From contig VCJN01002017.1 in NCBI GenBank assembly GCA_006384855.1, positions 98,018 through 162,017 on the forward strand: a stretch of DNA of 64,000 nt, in the 5' to 3' direction. The position numbers and the translations under genes are program-made. The notes beneath the pieces are model-generated. The model did not search any database. It was given only the letters and a program-made list of their open reading frames with translations, and had not been told where the DNA came from. Positions 1 through 12,989 of this stretch are shown piece by piece (the stretch's first letter is position 1; every line of letters starts with the position of its first letter). This stretch comes from Tetraselmis striata. Taxonomy: Eukaryota > Chlorophyta > Chlorodendrophyceae > Chlorodendrales > Chlorodendraceae.

Positions 1-585
1 CAGTCAGCCGGCCATTGCCGGATCATCCCCCCCCCCCCCCCCCTTACCACCCTAAACTCTTCCTAATTCCAATCGCTGTTGCTGCTCCTTAGGGAGAAGG
101 GGGGGGGGGGAGAGGGGGGCGTGGTTGAGGATGGCAGCCACGCAGCCCCCCAACACACCAGCGTGTACTGCATTACAGGTGCAGAAACGGTGAGAAGAGC
201 ACTGCAAATAAGAACCTGCCCTGGTACCTGCCAGAGGCCAGATGCAATCAGGGCCACAGCGGAACCAGCGCGAATGTTCCTTGATAGCAAGCAAGCTCAG
301 TTCAAGGCTTGTACTAGGGCTTCTTCTAGGCGAGCCGACATCCGTACCCGTGGCATGCGCTGATGACCACGGCAACCGGATTTATTTGGCAATGAGATGG
401 CATTGCCAGACACCGACCACACACCGCTATCTTGTTGACACATGCGTGAATACAGGGGGGGGGGGGGGGGGATAAGGGAGCACAGGGGGGGAGATAAGGG
501 AAGGAGTGGGTAGGGGTGGGAGGGGGGAGATAATCGAAGAGTAAGTGGAGGGGGATGGGGGGGGGGGGGGGGGGGGGGGGGGCAC
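1..585. other. GC-rich stretch without a recognised exon
   Basis: Holds several homopolymer runs (C at 27-43, G near 99-110, 457-472 and 557-582). A minus-strand open stretch at 375-52 could be a 3' exon of the SPRY gene, but its translation resembles nothing I know and it ends in low-complexity proline codons, so it is not called. Confidence 0.5.
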
Positions 586-2079
<1,494 letters not shown>

Positions 2080-2639
2080 CGCCACTGCTCCGGCTGCTGC
2101 GGGGCGGGCGGAGTCCGTCAGCCCGGAGCTAGCTAGCTCGCGGTTGCAAAAACTCTTTCGCACTCTCGGCGGCGAAGGTGGCTGTGGGGCACTGGTGGGG
2201 GCGCATGATAAGCTGAAAATGGGCGCTCGGTGATTCGCGTGAGGTCTGGCAGGTGACGTGGAAGGACTCGGGTTGGGGCGGGGGGGGGGGGGGGGGGGGA
2301 CCTGGAGGCGCTGCTGAGACCGCGCGAGCTCGCTGCTAGCACTTGCTGTGTGGTGGGGGGGGGGGGGGGGGGTAGCAGAGGCGGGTCCAAGCGCCAGCAG
2401 GCATTCGTCCGTGGCGTGATTACGCCCCTGTGCGGCGACGAGGCCTGCGTAGGTGGCTGAGGGGACGTGTGTGTGGGTCAGGCATGTGTGGGTCGGGAAT
2501 GTGCGGCGATCGGCGCGGCAGGTTCTCAGCATGCGAGCTTGCTGGCGCCGGTTGCTGCTCCTCCCGTCGTCAACGCCGGGCGCAGGCGCGCGCGGGCGCC
2601 TCTTCGCGGGTCGCGGCGGGGCGCAACATGATGATGTGT

Positions 2640-3380
2640 AAATCCTTATAAATCGACATCATGTATTATATATACATTTATTACAGGGCTCTCATAAATC
2701 TTATCTTTTAGTTATATAGGTCCTGATGCTTTACATGTTCCTGTCCAATCTCACTGTTCTTTCTCGCCACGGGCGGTGAACGTGGCGCGCCACTGACCGC
2801 TGCCCCCGCGCCCGCCGATCCATCGTCCGCGCCCGCGCTGTTTATCGTGATGGGCGCGCCACCGTGGTACAGCACCAGCCCGCCAAAGCAACTCGTGCCC
2901 GAAACCCCTGCCAACCAGCAGGTCCCCGTGGTGGCGTGACCTAAAAGTCGGCCTGCTGTTGAGGCCCTAACCGGTGAGGGAGGCCCAGCCCCCGAGCAGC
3001 GCCACCAAAACTAGGCGCGCCACCAAAACCTTGTTTCCTTTTGTACTGTATACATACCGCCCGTATCAGTACGAGGCTGTCCCGTCGTCTCGGACGTACG
3101 GACTGCGCCTACGCCCGAGCGATTCTCGTCCCGGCTCCCGGCCGGCAGGAGGAGGTACCTGTAGTGACTGCCACGGCCGGTGGCCCCGCACGGAACAAGG
3201 CGCGGTGAAATGGCTACTCCAGTGACCTCCATACGCGGGCGGTTTGGGCATCGCGTGAGGGTGGCGCCACTGCCACGCACGGTGGCAGTGCGTCGGCTAG
3301 GTGCGCCCTCGCCCCCCTTCGGCCTCTCCCCCTTGCACGGCACGGCCAGCCGCTCTCCGTGCTAGGACGCTTTCTCGTGA
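2640..3380. promoter_or_regulatory. Divergent intergenic region with three GGCGCGCC motifs
   Basis: Region between the divergent SPRY (-) and PcfJ-like (+) genes. It has an AT-rich patch at about 2635-2720 and three copies of the 8-bp palindrome GGCGCGCC at 2784-2791, 2853-2860 and 3014-3021, each followed by AC. The third sits in a short tandem, GCGCCACCAAAAC twice. A 67-codon minus-strand open frame (2914-2708) overlaps it; it could be an upstream exon of the SPRY gene but has no recognisable domain. Promoter function is inferred from position only. Confidence 0.3.
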
Positions 3381-6361
3381 TTGTCGCTTCGGCCTGGGCA
3401 TCCCACCAGCATTCCCAGCGCCGTGGCCAATGCGCCGGTTGTCCGCTCCGCCGGTGTATCTATTGCGGATCAACCACAGCAAGCGGTTGGTCGCGCGACT
3501 GGCCTGCGCGGCTCCCAGCTGACGCATGGCTGGGCGTGGCGGCGAGCAGGCCGGTCGGGCGCGCTGGTGGTGGCCGCCCGGGCCAGCTCCCGGCTGCAGG
3601 GGCTGACCAACTTCGGCAAGGCCACCAAGACGCTGTACGAGGACGATAGCAAGCTGGCCGGCAGCGGCGTGCTGCGGCCCTTCCCAGAGGTGGAGGCCAC
3701 GCTGGACCTACTCTCCGAGGCCAGCATGGACCTCGACGCCACGCACATGGCCAACCAGCCGCTCACCGCGCTGCAGCTGGTGCGCCTCGCGGAGTTTGTC
3801 GCGCCGGAGGAGTGGGTGCGCCCCTTGAGCGATTGGACGCCGCCCGAGAAGGTTTTCGGTGAGCGCCGCTCGGACGCCCCGATCCCCGCTGCGCACCACC
3901 GCAACTGGGCGTCACCGGCTCACACGACCCACAATATGCGCGCAGACGGCACGGAGGACCTGCCGCTGTCGCAGCAGCGCGCGCTGGAGGAGATGCACGC
4001 GGACAGCCAATTCGACTCGCTCGTGCGGCACCTGCTCCTCAAGTACGAGGACGCGCCGCGCGCGCTGCTCAACTCGTTCACACCGCTCAGCGGGCTCAGC
4101 CCCGCGCAGCACTGGGCCCGCGCCGAGTCGCCCTTCCTCAGCGCGGACAACTGGCTGATGAGCTACCGCTTTTCGCGGCTGCTTGTTGCCGTGGGCGCGG
4201 GCGAGAGCGCAGCCAAGGCCATGAAGGTGCGCCCCCGACCATTCCCCTCCCCCCCCCCCCCCCCCTTGTTCCTGGATTGGACACGCTGGGCAGGAGCCGA
4301 TGCTGCCGGGATACAGGGGGGTGGGATGGTGGCCACTGCAAGGCAAGCATCCATCAAAGTGGGTGGATAAGGCCATTGACAAAGGAAGGCACCCCATGCG
4401 GCATTGCACTTGACCCACATTTGATCAGCAAGTCCGATTGAAGCTTCAGTCACGAGGTTCACTCCGTGCCGCATTGCGCGCCTGCGGATGGGCTAAAGGC
4501 CAGGCAGCATTGTGCTGTAGTCCTTTCCATGGGGCAAACGAGATGGCGCTCTATGAGATGCACATCAAGGCCAGGAGTGGTGTGTCACAGGGGGCATGTC
4601 ATGCTGTATGGGGCGGGCGAGGAGTAGCGCCTCTATGTCCGCGTCGTAGCAAAAGGGTCAGAGGCAGGGCGGCCCCGGGGGGGGGGGGGGGGGGGCTTCG
4701 TGCACAGCATAATGTGCGGCATTTCCCCGTGACCATGGCCGCGATGTTCCGTTTGCATAAAGGTATCATTTGGCAGATGCATCCAGTGCTGAGCTCTCTT
4801 GGGGAAGAAAGGGGAGAGGGGGGGGGGGGGGGGGGGGGGAGCGTAACCTGCGTGCTCAAGGCTGTCCAGGGGTACCAGCGTGTCATGATGTAAGCAATTA
4901 CACTCCGGGCGTCATGCTGCTTGCTGTGACACAGCAAGACCTGGCCGTAGCCACACAGCTTGGCTGCGCACAAACACATGGATAGCACCCACGGCAAGCC
5001 ATACAAAGTGGCTCCTGCTTGCAGGCCGGGGGCGGGAGGGCAGGGAGGGCGGGGGTTGCTCCCCACCACCACCTTCACTGAGCGTGCACCTCACCCTCCG
5101 CCTGGCCGCAGAAGCACCTCACGCCCTCGGTCAGCAAGTCCATGGCGCACGCGTTCATGACCACCCCCGCCGGCACGGGAAGCCCGCTTCACGCGCTCCG
5201 CGCCGCCCAGGTGAGCCTTCAGGCGCTGCTGTCACCCCCCGCTGCAAGCCCCCCCCCCCCCCCTCCCCCCAGTGCCTGCCGGGGGGGGGGGGGGGGGGGG
5301 GCTTGCTGTGACAGAGAAGGGTTGCAGACCCTGTCCAACATGCGCTCCTTCCCTGAGCATGCACACACTCCCACACTGAGCCGGTATTCTTCTAGTGGTG
5401 GCGTTGACTCTGCGGATGCTTGTTTTAACGAGAGGAAGGGTATGATATTGTGATCAGGCAAGTTTTTTGGAAGTGTGTATCAGACTTATCCTGCTTGGGC
5501 ATTGGCGGCGCAGGTGGCGGGCATGGGCGGCTCCGAGTCCCTCGCCCGCCACGCGTGCAACTCCCAGCTCGGCTTCACGCTGGGCGACGAAGAGGAGGAG
5601 GAGTTTGCGGCGGGTGTGCTGCTGTGGATGTGCGACCGCGAGTCGGAGCTGGAGAAGGTGAACGAGGCGGGGCTGATGAACCACCTCGTGGCCAGCTAAA
5701 GGGCCGCGCGGGACGAGGGGCGCCCGTACTCCATGAAGGGCAAGACCGTCAACTCGGTGCTCAAGTCGGCCACCGGGGTGGGCGAGGTGCGGCCCGAACC
5801 CGCAAAAGGGCCCGCTGCATCAGTGCCCGGTCCCCAGGCTGCAGTATGCCGTCCCATTGAGGGTGGCCTTCGTGGGTACCTGCCGGCGTACTGAGCCATG
5901 CCCTTCCCTCCATCACCCCCGCTTCTGACCGGTGTGCCCCCTGGCTGCAGCTGTTCTACCCCAGCGGGATGAAGGGACTGAGCACGGAGGGGGTGGACTT
6001 TGCGGGGCGGCCCGCCACCATCGCCGTCGAGGAGCTGCTCAGCGCGGAGCGGCTGCTGACCGTTGGCGACGCGATGCGCAACTGCCTCCGCACGGGCCGC
6101 GGGCTGGGCAAGTACTGCGCGCGCGCACGGTCGCGCTCCTCGTCCTTCTGGGTGGTCAGCGCGCAGCGCCAGGCGGAGCGCGAGGGCGAGGCGCCGCCGG
6201 AGCGCGAGTACATGCTCATCTTCGAGGTCTGGAACCAGAGCCGCATCGTGCACCAGGCCGAGGGGCCCGGCAGCTCCTTCCCCAGCGACGTCCCGCTCGA
6301 CTACATGCGGCTGTGGGCGGAGGAGCAAAAGGTGGACTGGACCACGTGGGAGGTGTGGTGA
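3381..6361 (+). CDS. PcfJ-like protein, four-intron gene with one in-frame TAA
   Basis: Exons join in phase 0: about 3381-4230, 5112-5210, 5514-5786 and 5951-6361 (TGA). The first exon has no clear ATG at its 5' end, so the true start and any earlier exon are unresolved. The N-terminal half has the region typical of algal PcfJ-like proteins (APEEWVRPLSDWTPP, then QFDSLVRHLLLKYEDAP). The C-terminal exon has the PcfJ signature: ELLSAERLLTVGDAMRNCL, an RSRSSSFWVV strand and a YMLIFEVWNQSRIVHQAEG strand. PcfJ was named from a conjugative plasmid; its function in algae is unknown. The third exon contains an in-frame TAA at 5697-5699, after which the same frame stays open for 29 plausible codons to a good donor. 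This is a nonsense mutation, an assembly error or an unspliced intron; other genes here use TGA and TAG as ordinary stops. Intron 1 is 881 bp and G-run-rich. A TGTAA lies at 6651. Confidence 0.65.
5697..5699 (+). other. In-frame TAA inside the PcfJ-like gene
   Basis: Codons on both sides keep the same reading frame and protein-like composition (LMNHLVAS before, RAARDEGRPYSMKGKTVNSV after) and the exon ends at a normal GAG|GTGCGG donor. The surrounding exons are undamaged. Confidence 0.75.
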
Positions 6362-7850
6362 CCTGTACAGCTCCGCCATGCCGACGACGTGACCCACTAG
6401 CCGACGTTTCTTGCAGGCAGCCCATACCTTAGTCCCACAGTAGTCTCACCACCATGTACAGTGGCAATATGGCGCCTAGAAGATAGACAGGGAGGACAGG
6501 GTGTGGTGCCGTTCCTCGCTACGCAGCGCAGACTGTGCCCCCGGGCGCAGCAGGCAACCCGCGGTGCTTGAACATCGCTGTCAATCCCCCCGTTAGCAGC
6601 TCAAATTGGTAGTAGTACAGCACTCCAAAGAAACCTGATGTCCCTGCATATGTAATATGCGCGTCTTTACTTGGAAGGGGCGCTGCAATCACACCTGACT
6701 GGTGCTTTGTGTTCTGGCCATCCAATACATGTGAGTGGACCTTTGGGGAAGGGGCATGTATGCTGCTGCTCGTGAATTCGACACATGATCTCGGTCACAG
6801 CTCCTGGCCTGGCAAACTGAACATTGTGCGCTATTGGCCTGCTGGGCAAATGTGGCAGGACTTTGGAAGCGGCACCAATAACCAGCACAGGCCATCGTAA
6901 TGGTGCAGCACGGCGGCGTCGACATCGTGATGTTGCTGCTTATGAGACTACAACAATATGCGCTAGTGGGAATGTTGATATATTATTTACGCAGATAGAT
7001 TTGCCAGAATTCTTCTGTAGTGTTTATGACTGCAATGCTGCAGCTGCGCCGTGCCGCACCTGGAATCATTTTGTATTGTCAAAGACGAAGGCAGAGACCG
7101 GCTCGCGACTGCTTGTGCGAGATCCACTACAACTCATAGTCTACAGCGTACTTTTAGCACTATACAATCATGACAGTGACATATATTAAACGCACCCGCC
7201 CCACCCGCAAGCTCTTGCACGTTCCAGCTGCATCCCAGTAGCAGCAATACATAGCTGTGACATAAACTAACAAGCTGCCGTGACACGTGCGTGGCGTGTC
7301 AAGTGCCGGTGGTAAAGCCGGCGCGCGTAAGTGTCAATGTATCTGCTCACCCACTTCACCAATAGTAGCATGCGCCACGGCGGTGCCACGGCGTTTCGGC
7401 AAAGCGAGGCGCACATACAGGACCGGTAGAAGCTTTGTGGAAAGGTGTATTAGTACTGCAGGTACACGCGCTTCGCGCGCGTACATGGGGACGGTACCCG
7501 GTAGTAGTGCTTGCGCGCCGACTACGCACTTACAATATAACACGGACAACATGGACTATACTATAACTATAACTATACAATGTGGACAATTGCAGCACTT
7601 TCCCTTGGACACTGATAGTACTTTACACAGTACATCAGCCAGCTACAAAGCTTATGGAAAGGGGGGGGGGGGGGGGGGGGGGGGTGGGTCAGATCAGAAG
7701 GGGGGGGGGGGGGGGAGGGGGGGTACCTACTAAAACACACTTACAATTCTTACTGGCCTTATTCAGGGTCTTGCGGTTGGGGGGGAATGTCGCGATAGCG
7801 CGATACATCACCCCATATCGCTATGCGGTATAGCCGTTGCCGTCAACACT
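6362..7850. other. Intergenic, no gene recognised
   Basis: Contains a TGTAA poly(A)-type signal at 6651-6655 downstream of the PcfJ-like gene, short open frames without recognisable content, and two G runs (about 7662-7684 and 7700-7715). Base composition falls towards AT after about 6900. Confidence 0.5.
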
Positions 7851-8970
7851 TTCATTCCGGCAAAAGCAAGGCTTCTGGGGTTAGCGCTTCAAAACCACAA
7901 TTGCGCCGCGCCACTCGTGTGCATAAATGGGCATGGGGCACAATTGCCCCCGTGCTCATACCACATCACCCTTGGTATACTCACTATCCACCATACACGT
8001 AGGGCATTAAATTAGGTCATTCACGACCTGGACCAAGCCCTACGTGTCGATGTCGAATGTTTATGGGCAAAATTATGGGCAAAATGCGGTTATGATCGTT
8101 GCACGCGCATGGGGGGGAGGGTTCTCGCGGCCTCCCTGCTGTAGGCCAAAGTTTTTCTATAGTAGTGTATGGCCCTATGCTCAGCATAGCGCGCTATGGT
8201 GAGCCCAGTGCGGCGGCACTGGCGTGCACCTTATAATATGTCGATGTTGATGGTAATAATATGTCGGGAAACGGGGGCCCGGCATGGCGGCCGTGAGCAT
8301 CGCTCAAGGGGGGCATGAGTGGTCCCTTCACAAGTACACACGACACACTGTCCCGCCACCGTGCATAAGGTTTTGATATCCACTTGGCGTAACGTTTCAC
8401 GCCAACGTGTTGACCACACGCTGACACAGACGTCATATTTCGACATATTGTTATTTCAAAAAAATCGAAAACAGCCTAAATGGCCTCGGACGGCCGTGCT
8501 GCTCCTGTGGAATTTGTAGCTCTGCTTGAGAAATTCATATTGGTATTTATATGAAAGTATTTATATGGAATTTGTAGCTCTGCTTGAGAAGTTCATATTG
8601 GTATTTATATGAAAGTGTTTGACGTTTCCTCGCAACGCACTGAGCGATACCCCGAGTTTAAGAGCTTCGCCACAAGGCAGCACTGCAGTGGCGATGGTAT
8701 CACGCCACATCGTGCACGGGCGCACGCCACTATGGCCCCACCCCAACCAAAGTTACCCTAGCCTATGTTGTTGACATGCTTCCTCGCCCACATATGGCCA
8801 TCCCACCATACTGTGGTCTATATGCATGCGCGACGGGACAAGCGGGGCGCCAACCTCCGTTGTTGTGGGTGTACCGGAAACGCTCGGTGTGGCGCAAGTG
8901 CCACTCGTGTACGACATTTGTTAGGGCCAAAGGGCTTGCTTACACCCTACGGTGATAAAGGCTGAGCATA
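7850..8970. mobile_element. Diverged copy of the 1.35-kb TA-flanked TIR transposon family
   Basis: Two stretches align by eye with the element at 61555-62905. About 8290-8410 (CATGAGTGGTCC, then CCGCCACCGTGCATAAG and CCACTTGGCGTAA) matches 62190-62275. About 8690-8830 (ATCACGCCACATCG, then CTTCCTCGCCCACATATGG and CCATCCCACCATA) matches 62530-62650. I found no terminal repeats, so this is an old, probably truncated copy; its limits are approximate. Confidence 0.5.
8509..8624. repeat. 58-bp direct tandem repeat, two copies
   Basis: A 58-bp unit starting GGAATTTGTAGCTCTGCTTG occurs at 8509 and 8567 with only a few differences. It lies inside the diverged TIR-element copy and is absent from the intact copies, so it is a later insertion or local duplication. 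Confidence 0.85.
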
Positions 8971-9359
8971 ACTGTGCAACATTCCAGGATTTCAGGTCAT
9001 AAACCATATATTCAGCTGCCCTGCTATTCGTAAGCTTGGATTCGGCGAGAAAGGGGCCTGGGACTTATTTAGTGGAGGGGTGTATATCCCTCGGTATGAC
9101 CCGCGACCGACTTGCATGAAAAAGGTTTGGCGTACCCCTGACTTGTATGTGTTCCACCTGCACTCCGAGCATCATGGCTTAGTACGAGAGAGTTATGCCG
9201 CGCTCTGCGGCCGACCCGTATGGGACACCCGGGGAACCATCAGCCATCCCGTGAGAACAAGCGATGGCGGCGAGCGGTGAGGAGGGCATGAGGCAAAAGC
9301 CCGGCACTTAAATCGGGGAGGACGTTTGGAGACAGAGAGGCCGGGCCCGGCGGCGATAT

Positions 9360-9596
9360 TCAAGGGTCATGCAATAGGAGCCGGAGTGCCTTACTTGAGG
9401 GAGTCGCGGCCAGGCAGCGGGAGGATACTGTTGGAGGCAAGCCGGATCTAACCCCGGGGCGGGAGGCTACAACGGCGAGGCACGCTACGGCGACAAGCAA
9501 AGCAAAGGCGAGCAGAACCGGGCGGCATGTCGGCCACGGAGCAACGATACTCGAATAGGGGGGGGGGGGGGGGGGGGGGGGGGCTTTCCCCTCCAA
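9360..9596 (-). CDS. Doubtful open frame with a hydrophobic segment
   Basis: A GC-rich island of about 300 bp in AT-rich surroundings. The minus-strand frame has a hydrophobic stretch (VLLAFALLVAVACLAVVASR) that could be a membrane anchor or signal peptide. Its putative start is followed by a poly-C run read as prolines, which is not convincing as coding sequence; the true exon, if any, may begin after the run. No family recognised. Confidence 0.2.
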   Translation of the reverse strand: MEGKAPPPPPPPPYSSIVAPWPTCRPVLLAFALLVAVACLAVVASRPGVRSGLPPTVSSRCLAATPSSKALRLLLHDP

Positions 9597-10379
9597 ACCC
9601 CTTAGGGCCCTACCGAGGACAACTCGGGCGGGCGAGATGGCGGCAGCCAGTTCAAATCAATAAGTATATGTTATTGGTGACTATATTATGAATGCGCGCA
9701 ATATATCGCTACTTTACCGATATTAACTTTCACTAGAAGGGTGGAAAAACACGGCCAAGCACCGCCGTTTCAAGTTCTTGCCACCTACGCGCTAGTATAT
9801 ATTAGGACGGAAGTTCATCGGCGGTTTGAAATTAACATAATTAATAGAGTAATAGGGATATATGCTATCTTGATGGTTTGGATTTATGCCATCTTGATGG
9901 ATTGTCTATTTTCTGAACAGCTTATATACTATTTAGATACAAGATGATGCTTCATCAATATATTTCTGATGATAACTTACAGTTGTACATGTAAATATAT
10001 ACGATGTGTTATTTTACTGCAGCTGAAATGTATATCAATAGGTATTTCTGCAAGCACTGGGACTCGTTAACATTTTGATTTTCACAAAGCGCTAACAAAA
10101 AACCTGCAAGATGAGTAACCCAATATAAATCTACTACTCCTGAGAAGATCTGCATGAACAATATAATATACGTGCACAATTATTTATATAATAAGCCGCT
10201 ATCATGCAGTTTAACAGCATGCAACCCGCAAAGATGGGGCGGGTAGATGTATCGCGTGGCCAAGACGAAGTTTGGGCCACGGTGGCTCGTGACGTCGTAT
10301 GCATGGACCCATGGCCTCATGGCTGAATCCTTGTTCGCGCTACACGACTTAAAACATCATGATGATGGCTGCGGCACAA

Positions 10380-11216
10380 ATCTGCGAAGTCGGATGGCAG
10401 AGCACGCACTCTCTCGAGCTGCCACCAAGCTCAATACTCCATTAAGAATCCATTCGAGCCATTCCTTTTAGTGTTCCCTACTAATGCACCGGCTGCCTCT
10501 AGATGGCATGGCCCCCGCCGCGGCCCGATCATTCGTCCGATCCGATGCCATTATATACACACTACGACATCGCGTAAGGTGTAGTGGCGAGTCGCGCCCG
10601 TGCTCACCGCCTTCGCGAATGTTCCGAAGATCATGTCCCGCCGCCGTGTATTCCGACATGTCCAAGATGCCATAGCGGCGGGAGGGGGGGGGGGGCAGTC
10701 TGTCCATGCTCCGTGCCATGCCACGCTGCATCCCGCGCACCGCCAACCCTCATGGCATTATTAATGTCGCCCGATGAACATGTATGGTGTGCTCAAACCG
10801 ATCCACACCCGTGGCCTGCCCGCCAAGCCCTTAAAAACCCTTTGATCCCATGGGGGCACGGCAATGCAAACTAAATGACCCGGTGCGGGTATGTCATTAT
10901 TATGAACTCCAAAATAAGCGTGGGTGCCATGCTTTGGGATCGTTATTGCCACAATATGTATATCTATCGAACGCCGGGCGGCGGAGAAAGAGCTCCGCGT
11001 TCGGCACCAGTTTCTAGAGTTCAACACCCCGTATGTGTCATGTGTCCACGATGATGTCAAGCAGAGGCACTGCTTGTTGAATGAAACCTCTCGACGGCAC
11101 ACATAGTAGTAGAATAGGATGCTAAGAGCCCAAGAGCATGAACACAATGGTCGCGAAATTAAGGCGTCCGCGACGGCGTCGTCAGTGTTGCACCCTCGTC
11201 TTGTGAGCGTCGCCAC
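10380..11216 (-). pseudogene. Decayed inverted copy of the 12.1-kb element ORF
   Basis: The minus strand carries recognisable pieces of the ORF at 12144-12971, now in several frames: DAVADAL near 11170 against DAIADAF, RDAAWHGTEHGQ near 10720 against RDAAWHNTEPGQ, and an MIFGT segment followed by AKAVSTG near 10630 against MVFGT and VSKGVH. It is therefore an older copy of the same mobile-element family in the opposite orientation, broken at many places. Confidence 0.7.
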
Positions 11217-12143
11217 GTGCCGAGACGAGGCTCATGAGCAGCCACGTCATCACACACCATACATCAGGGACGTCCGGCAAAGGTCGTGTGGCAGGCCGCG
11301 GTACGAGTACAAGTATACGCAGCAATATACATCGAGCCTGCGTTATCTTTGGGCATGACCGTCATTAGAGCTCCACTCCCCGGCGATTTCATATATAACA
11401 CCTGTGGTATATTTGTATAGCGACTAGATGTAAGGATTTATATTGTAGGCGGCAGTGGTAGTAACGATTCATCATGTATGTGTATCATGGCAAACCCTCC
11501 GGTTTGCCGGTATGCATGCCCGAAAAAATATATGCGATTATGCGATAATATATGCGCGCATATCGGGAGCGCGTGGTTTCGGAGCAGCAGCCATCGTTGA
11601 TGAGTCGTCGTCGTCTTCATCATCATCGCGACCTGTTCGGCCCGCACGCGCGCCGCACATCGATCGGCATCATACCAGTACCAGCCATAGTACTGCGGTT
11701 TTGATCTTCAGTGGTGGCCGGTGGGTTTGTTACTGTCGTCAGAGTGACAGTACTGATGGCCTTTTTGTATTCCACACCAGTATATCGGCACGTAAAGACC
11801 AAATAAGCAGTGGGTTTGTTACTGGCCTTTTTGTAATTCACACCAGAACCGCCGCGTGAGATGAGTTGCTTCGTCACGCGTACTGACTGGGTAGAGTCGG
11901 GTGAAAGCAAAGTGCGACAGGTTAGGGTTTTGTTTAAAAGGCAAAGATCAGGCTCACATTAATCTTTTTTGGTTACAGGGAGAGCGTCAAGAGATTGCAC
12001 GGAAAGTACTGGGGAAGGAAAAGCCCATACATTTAAGCAGAACCCCCAGCGACGATGCGTAGTCACTCATCATACCAGTACAGATTATTCTGCCCTCGAC
12101 GGAGCACAACCCCGTCATTGTTGATCTATACGGCGACGCGCTC

Positions 12144-12971
12144 ATGAACCTCCCGGCGCCTGGAGACGCTCACTGGCGTGTAAAGCACGACGCTATCGCA
12201 GATGCCTTCCGCGATCACTGTGTTCACGACCTAGGTATCGCGGTACGGCGGGAGGTGGATGACTTGTTCCAGCAGGCAGTGCCTCTCGGCAACACCGTAC
12301 CCCGGGATGAACTCAAGGACCTAGTGCCGGACGCAGAGCTCTCCCTTCCGGCGTTCAACGTCGTGACCGGGGGCTATGATCCCCGGAGCTTGAAGTCCAC
12401 GCTGCTAGAGTTCAAGACTATGCGGTACGGGGTCAAGTACACTTCAGTGCCCCGGGCCACAGCTGTGGATCGGTTTGAGCGCTCCCTGTTGGGCGACATA
12501 CAACGGGGGTTGGCTGCGCGGGACGCGGCGTGGCACAACACAGAGCCCGGACAAAAGGGCCCTCTTCGAGACATCCTGGATATGTCGGAGTACACGGGCA
12601 TGGTCTTCGGCACAGTGGGTGAGGTGAGCAAGGGGGTGCACCGCACAGTGCGTGGTATCGCATGCTTGGCTGCGGACCGGGGTGCCCTCTCATCGCGGGG
12701 CACTCGGTGCATCACCCGGGCTCATCAGGAGGCCTTGCTCGCAAGAGATTTCCTCGGGGTCCTGAGCTTGGTGGCCGCTCGAGAGCGTGCTCGCTGCCTC
12801 ATCAGACGGCGCAGATTCGTCTCCCATCCCGTTGCTGAAACTGCACAGCACGTCCGAGGATCACCTACACACACACGTGCTCGCGTGGCCCGGACTCTGA
12901 ACCGTGTGCGCATCACTCATCCATCCCGCTTTATGCGGGAAGGGCCGCTTTTAGGCGGCTTGCTGTGTTGA
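12144..12971 (+). CDS. Mobile-element-type ORF, PD-(D/E)XK-like endonuclease signature
   Basis: Uninterrupted 275-codon frame with ATG at 12144 and TGA at 12969-12971. It resembles C-terminal domains of algal and protist repetitive elements that begin with an 'HDAIADAF...GIAVRREV' helix-strand block. A candidate nuclease core follows: VPDAEL near residue 62 and LLEFKTMRYG near residue 89, the spacing and order of a PD-(D/E)XK motif. A further conserved block reads MVFGTVGEVSKGVH near residue 152. I cannot name the family; the signature is read from sequence and the nuclease role is inferred. A decayed inverted copy lies 1-2 kb upstream, and a scrap of the C-terminus (GGLLC then stop) recurs at about 44148-44190, so this is a repeat-family gene. 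No reverse transcriptase was seen beside it. It may be a truncated 3' part of a longer element. Confidence 0.45.
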   Translation: MNLPAPGDAHWRVKHDAIADAFRDHCVHDLGIAVRREVDDLFQQAVPLGNTVPRDELKDLVPDAELSLPAFNVVTGGYDPRSLKSTLLEFKTMRYGVKYTSVPRATAVDRFERSLLGDIQRGLAARDAAWHNTEPGQKGPLRDILDMSEYTGMVFGTVGEVSKGVHRTVRGIACLAADRGALSSRGTRCITRAHQEALLARDFLGVLSLVAARERARCLIRRRRFVSHPVAETAQHVRGSPTHTRARVARTLNRVRITHPSRFMREGPLLGGLLC

Positions 12972-12989
12972 TTTTCTAATTCTGGGGAA

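Noticed and set aside
5697-5699. Evidence for a reassigned genetic code (TAA/TAG as Gln)
   Set aside because: Ack-Pta and PcfJ-like end in TGA, GT29-like and DECR2-like end in TAG at the expected places, and no other conserved exon has an internal TAA or TAG. One codon is not enough.
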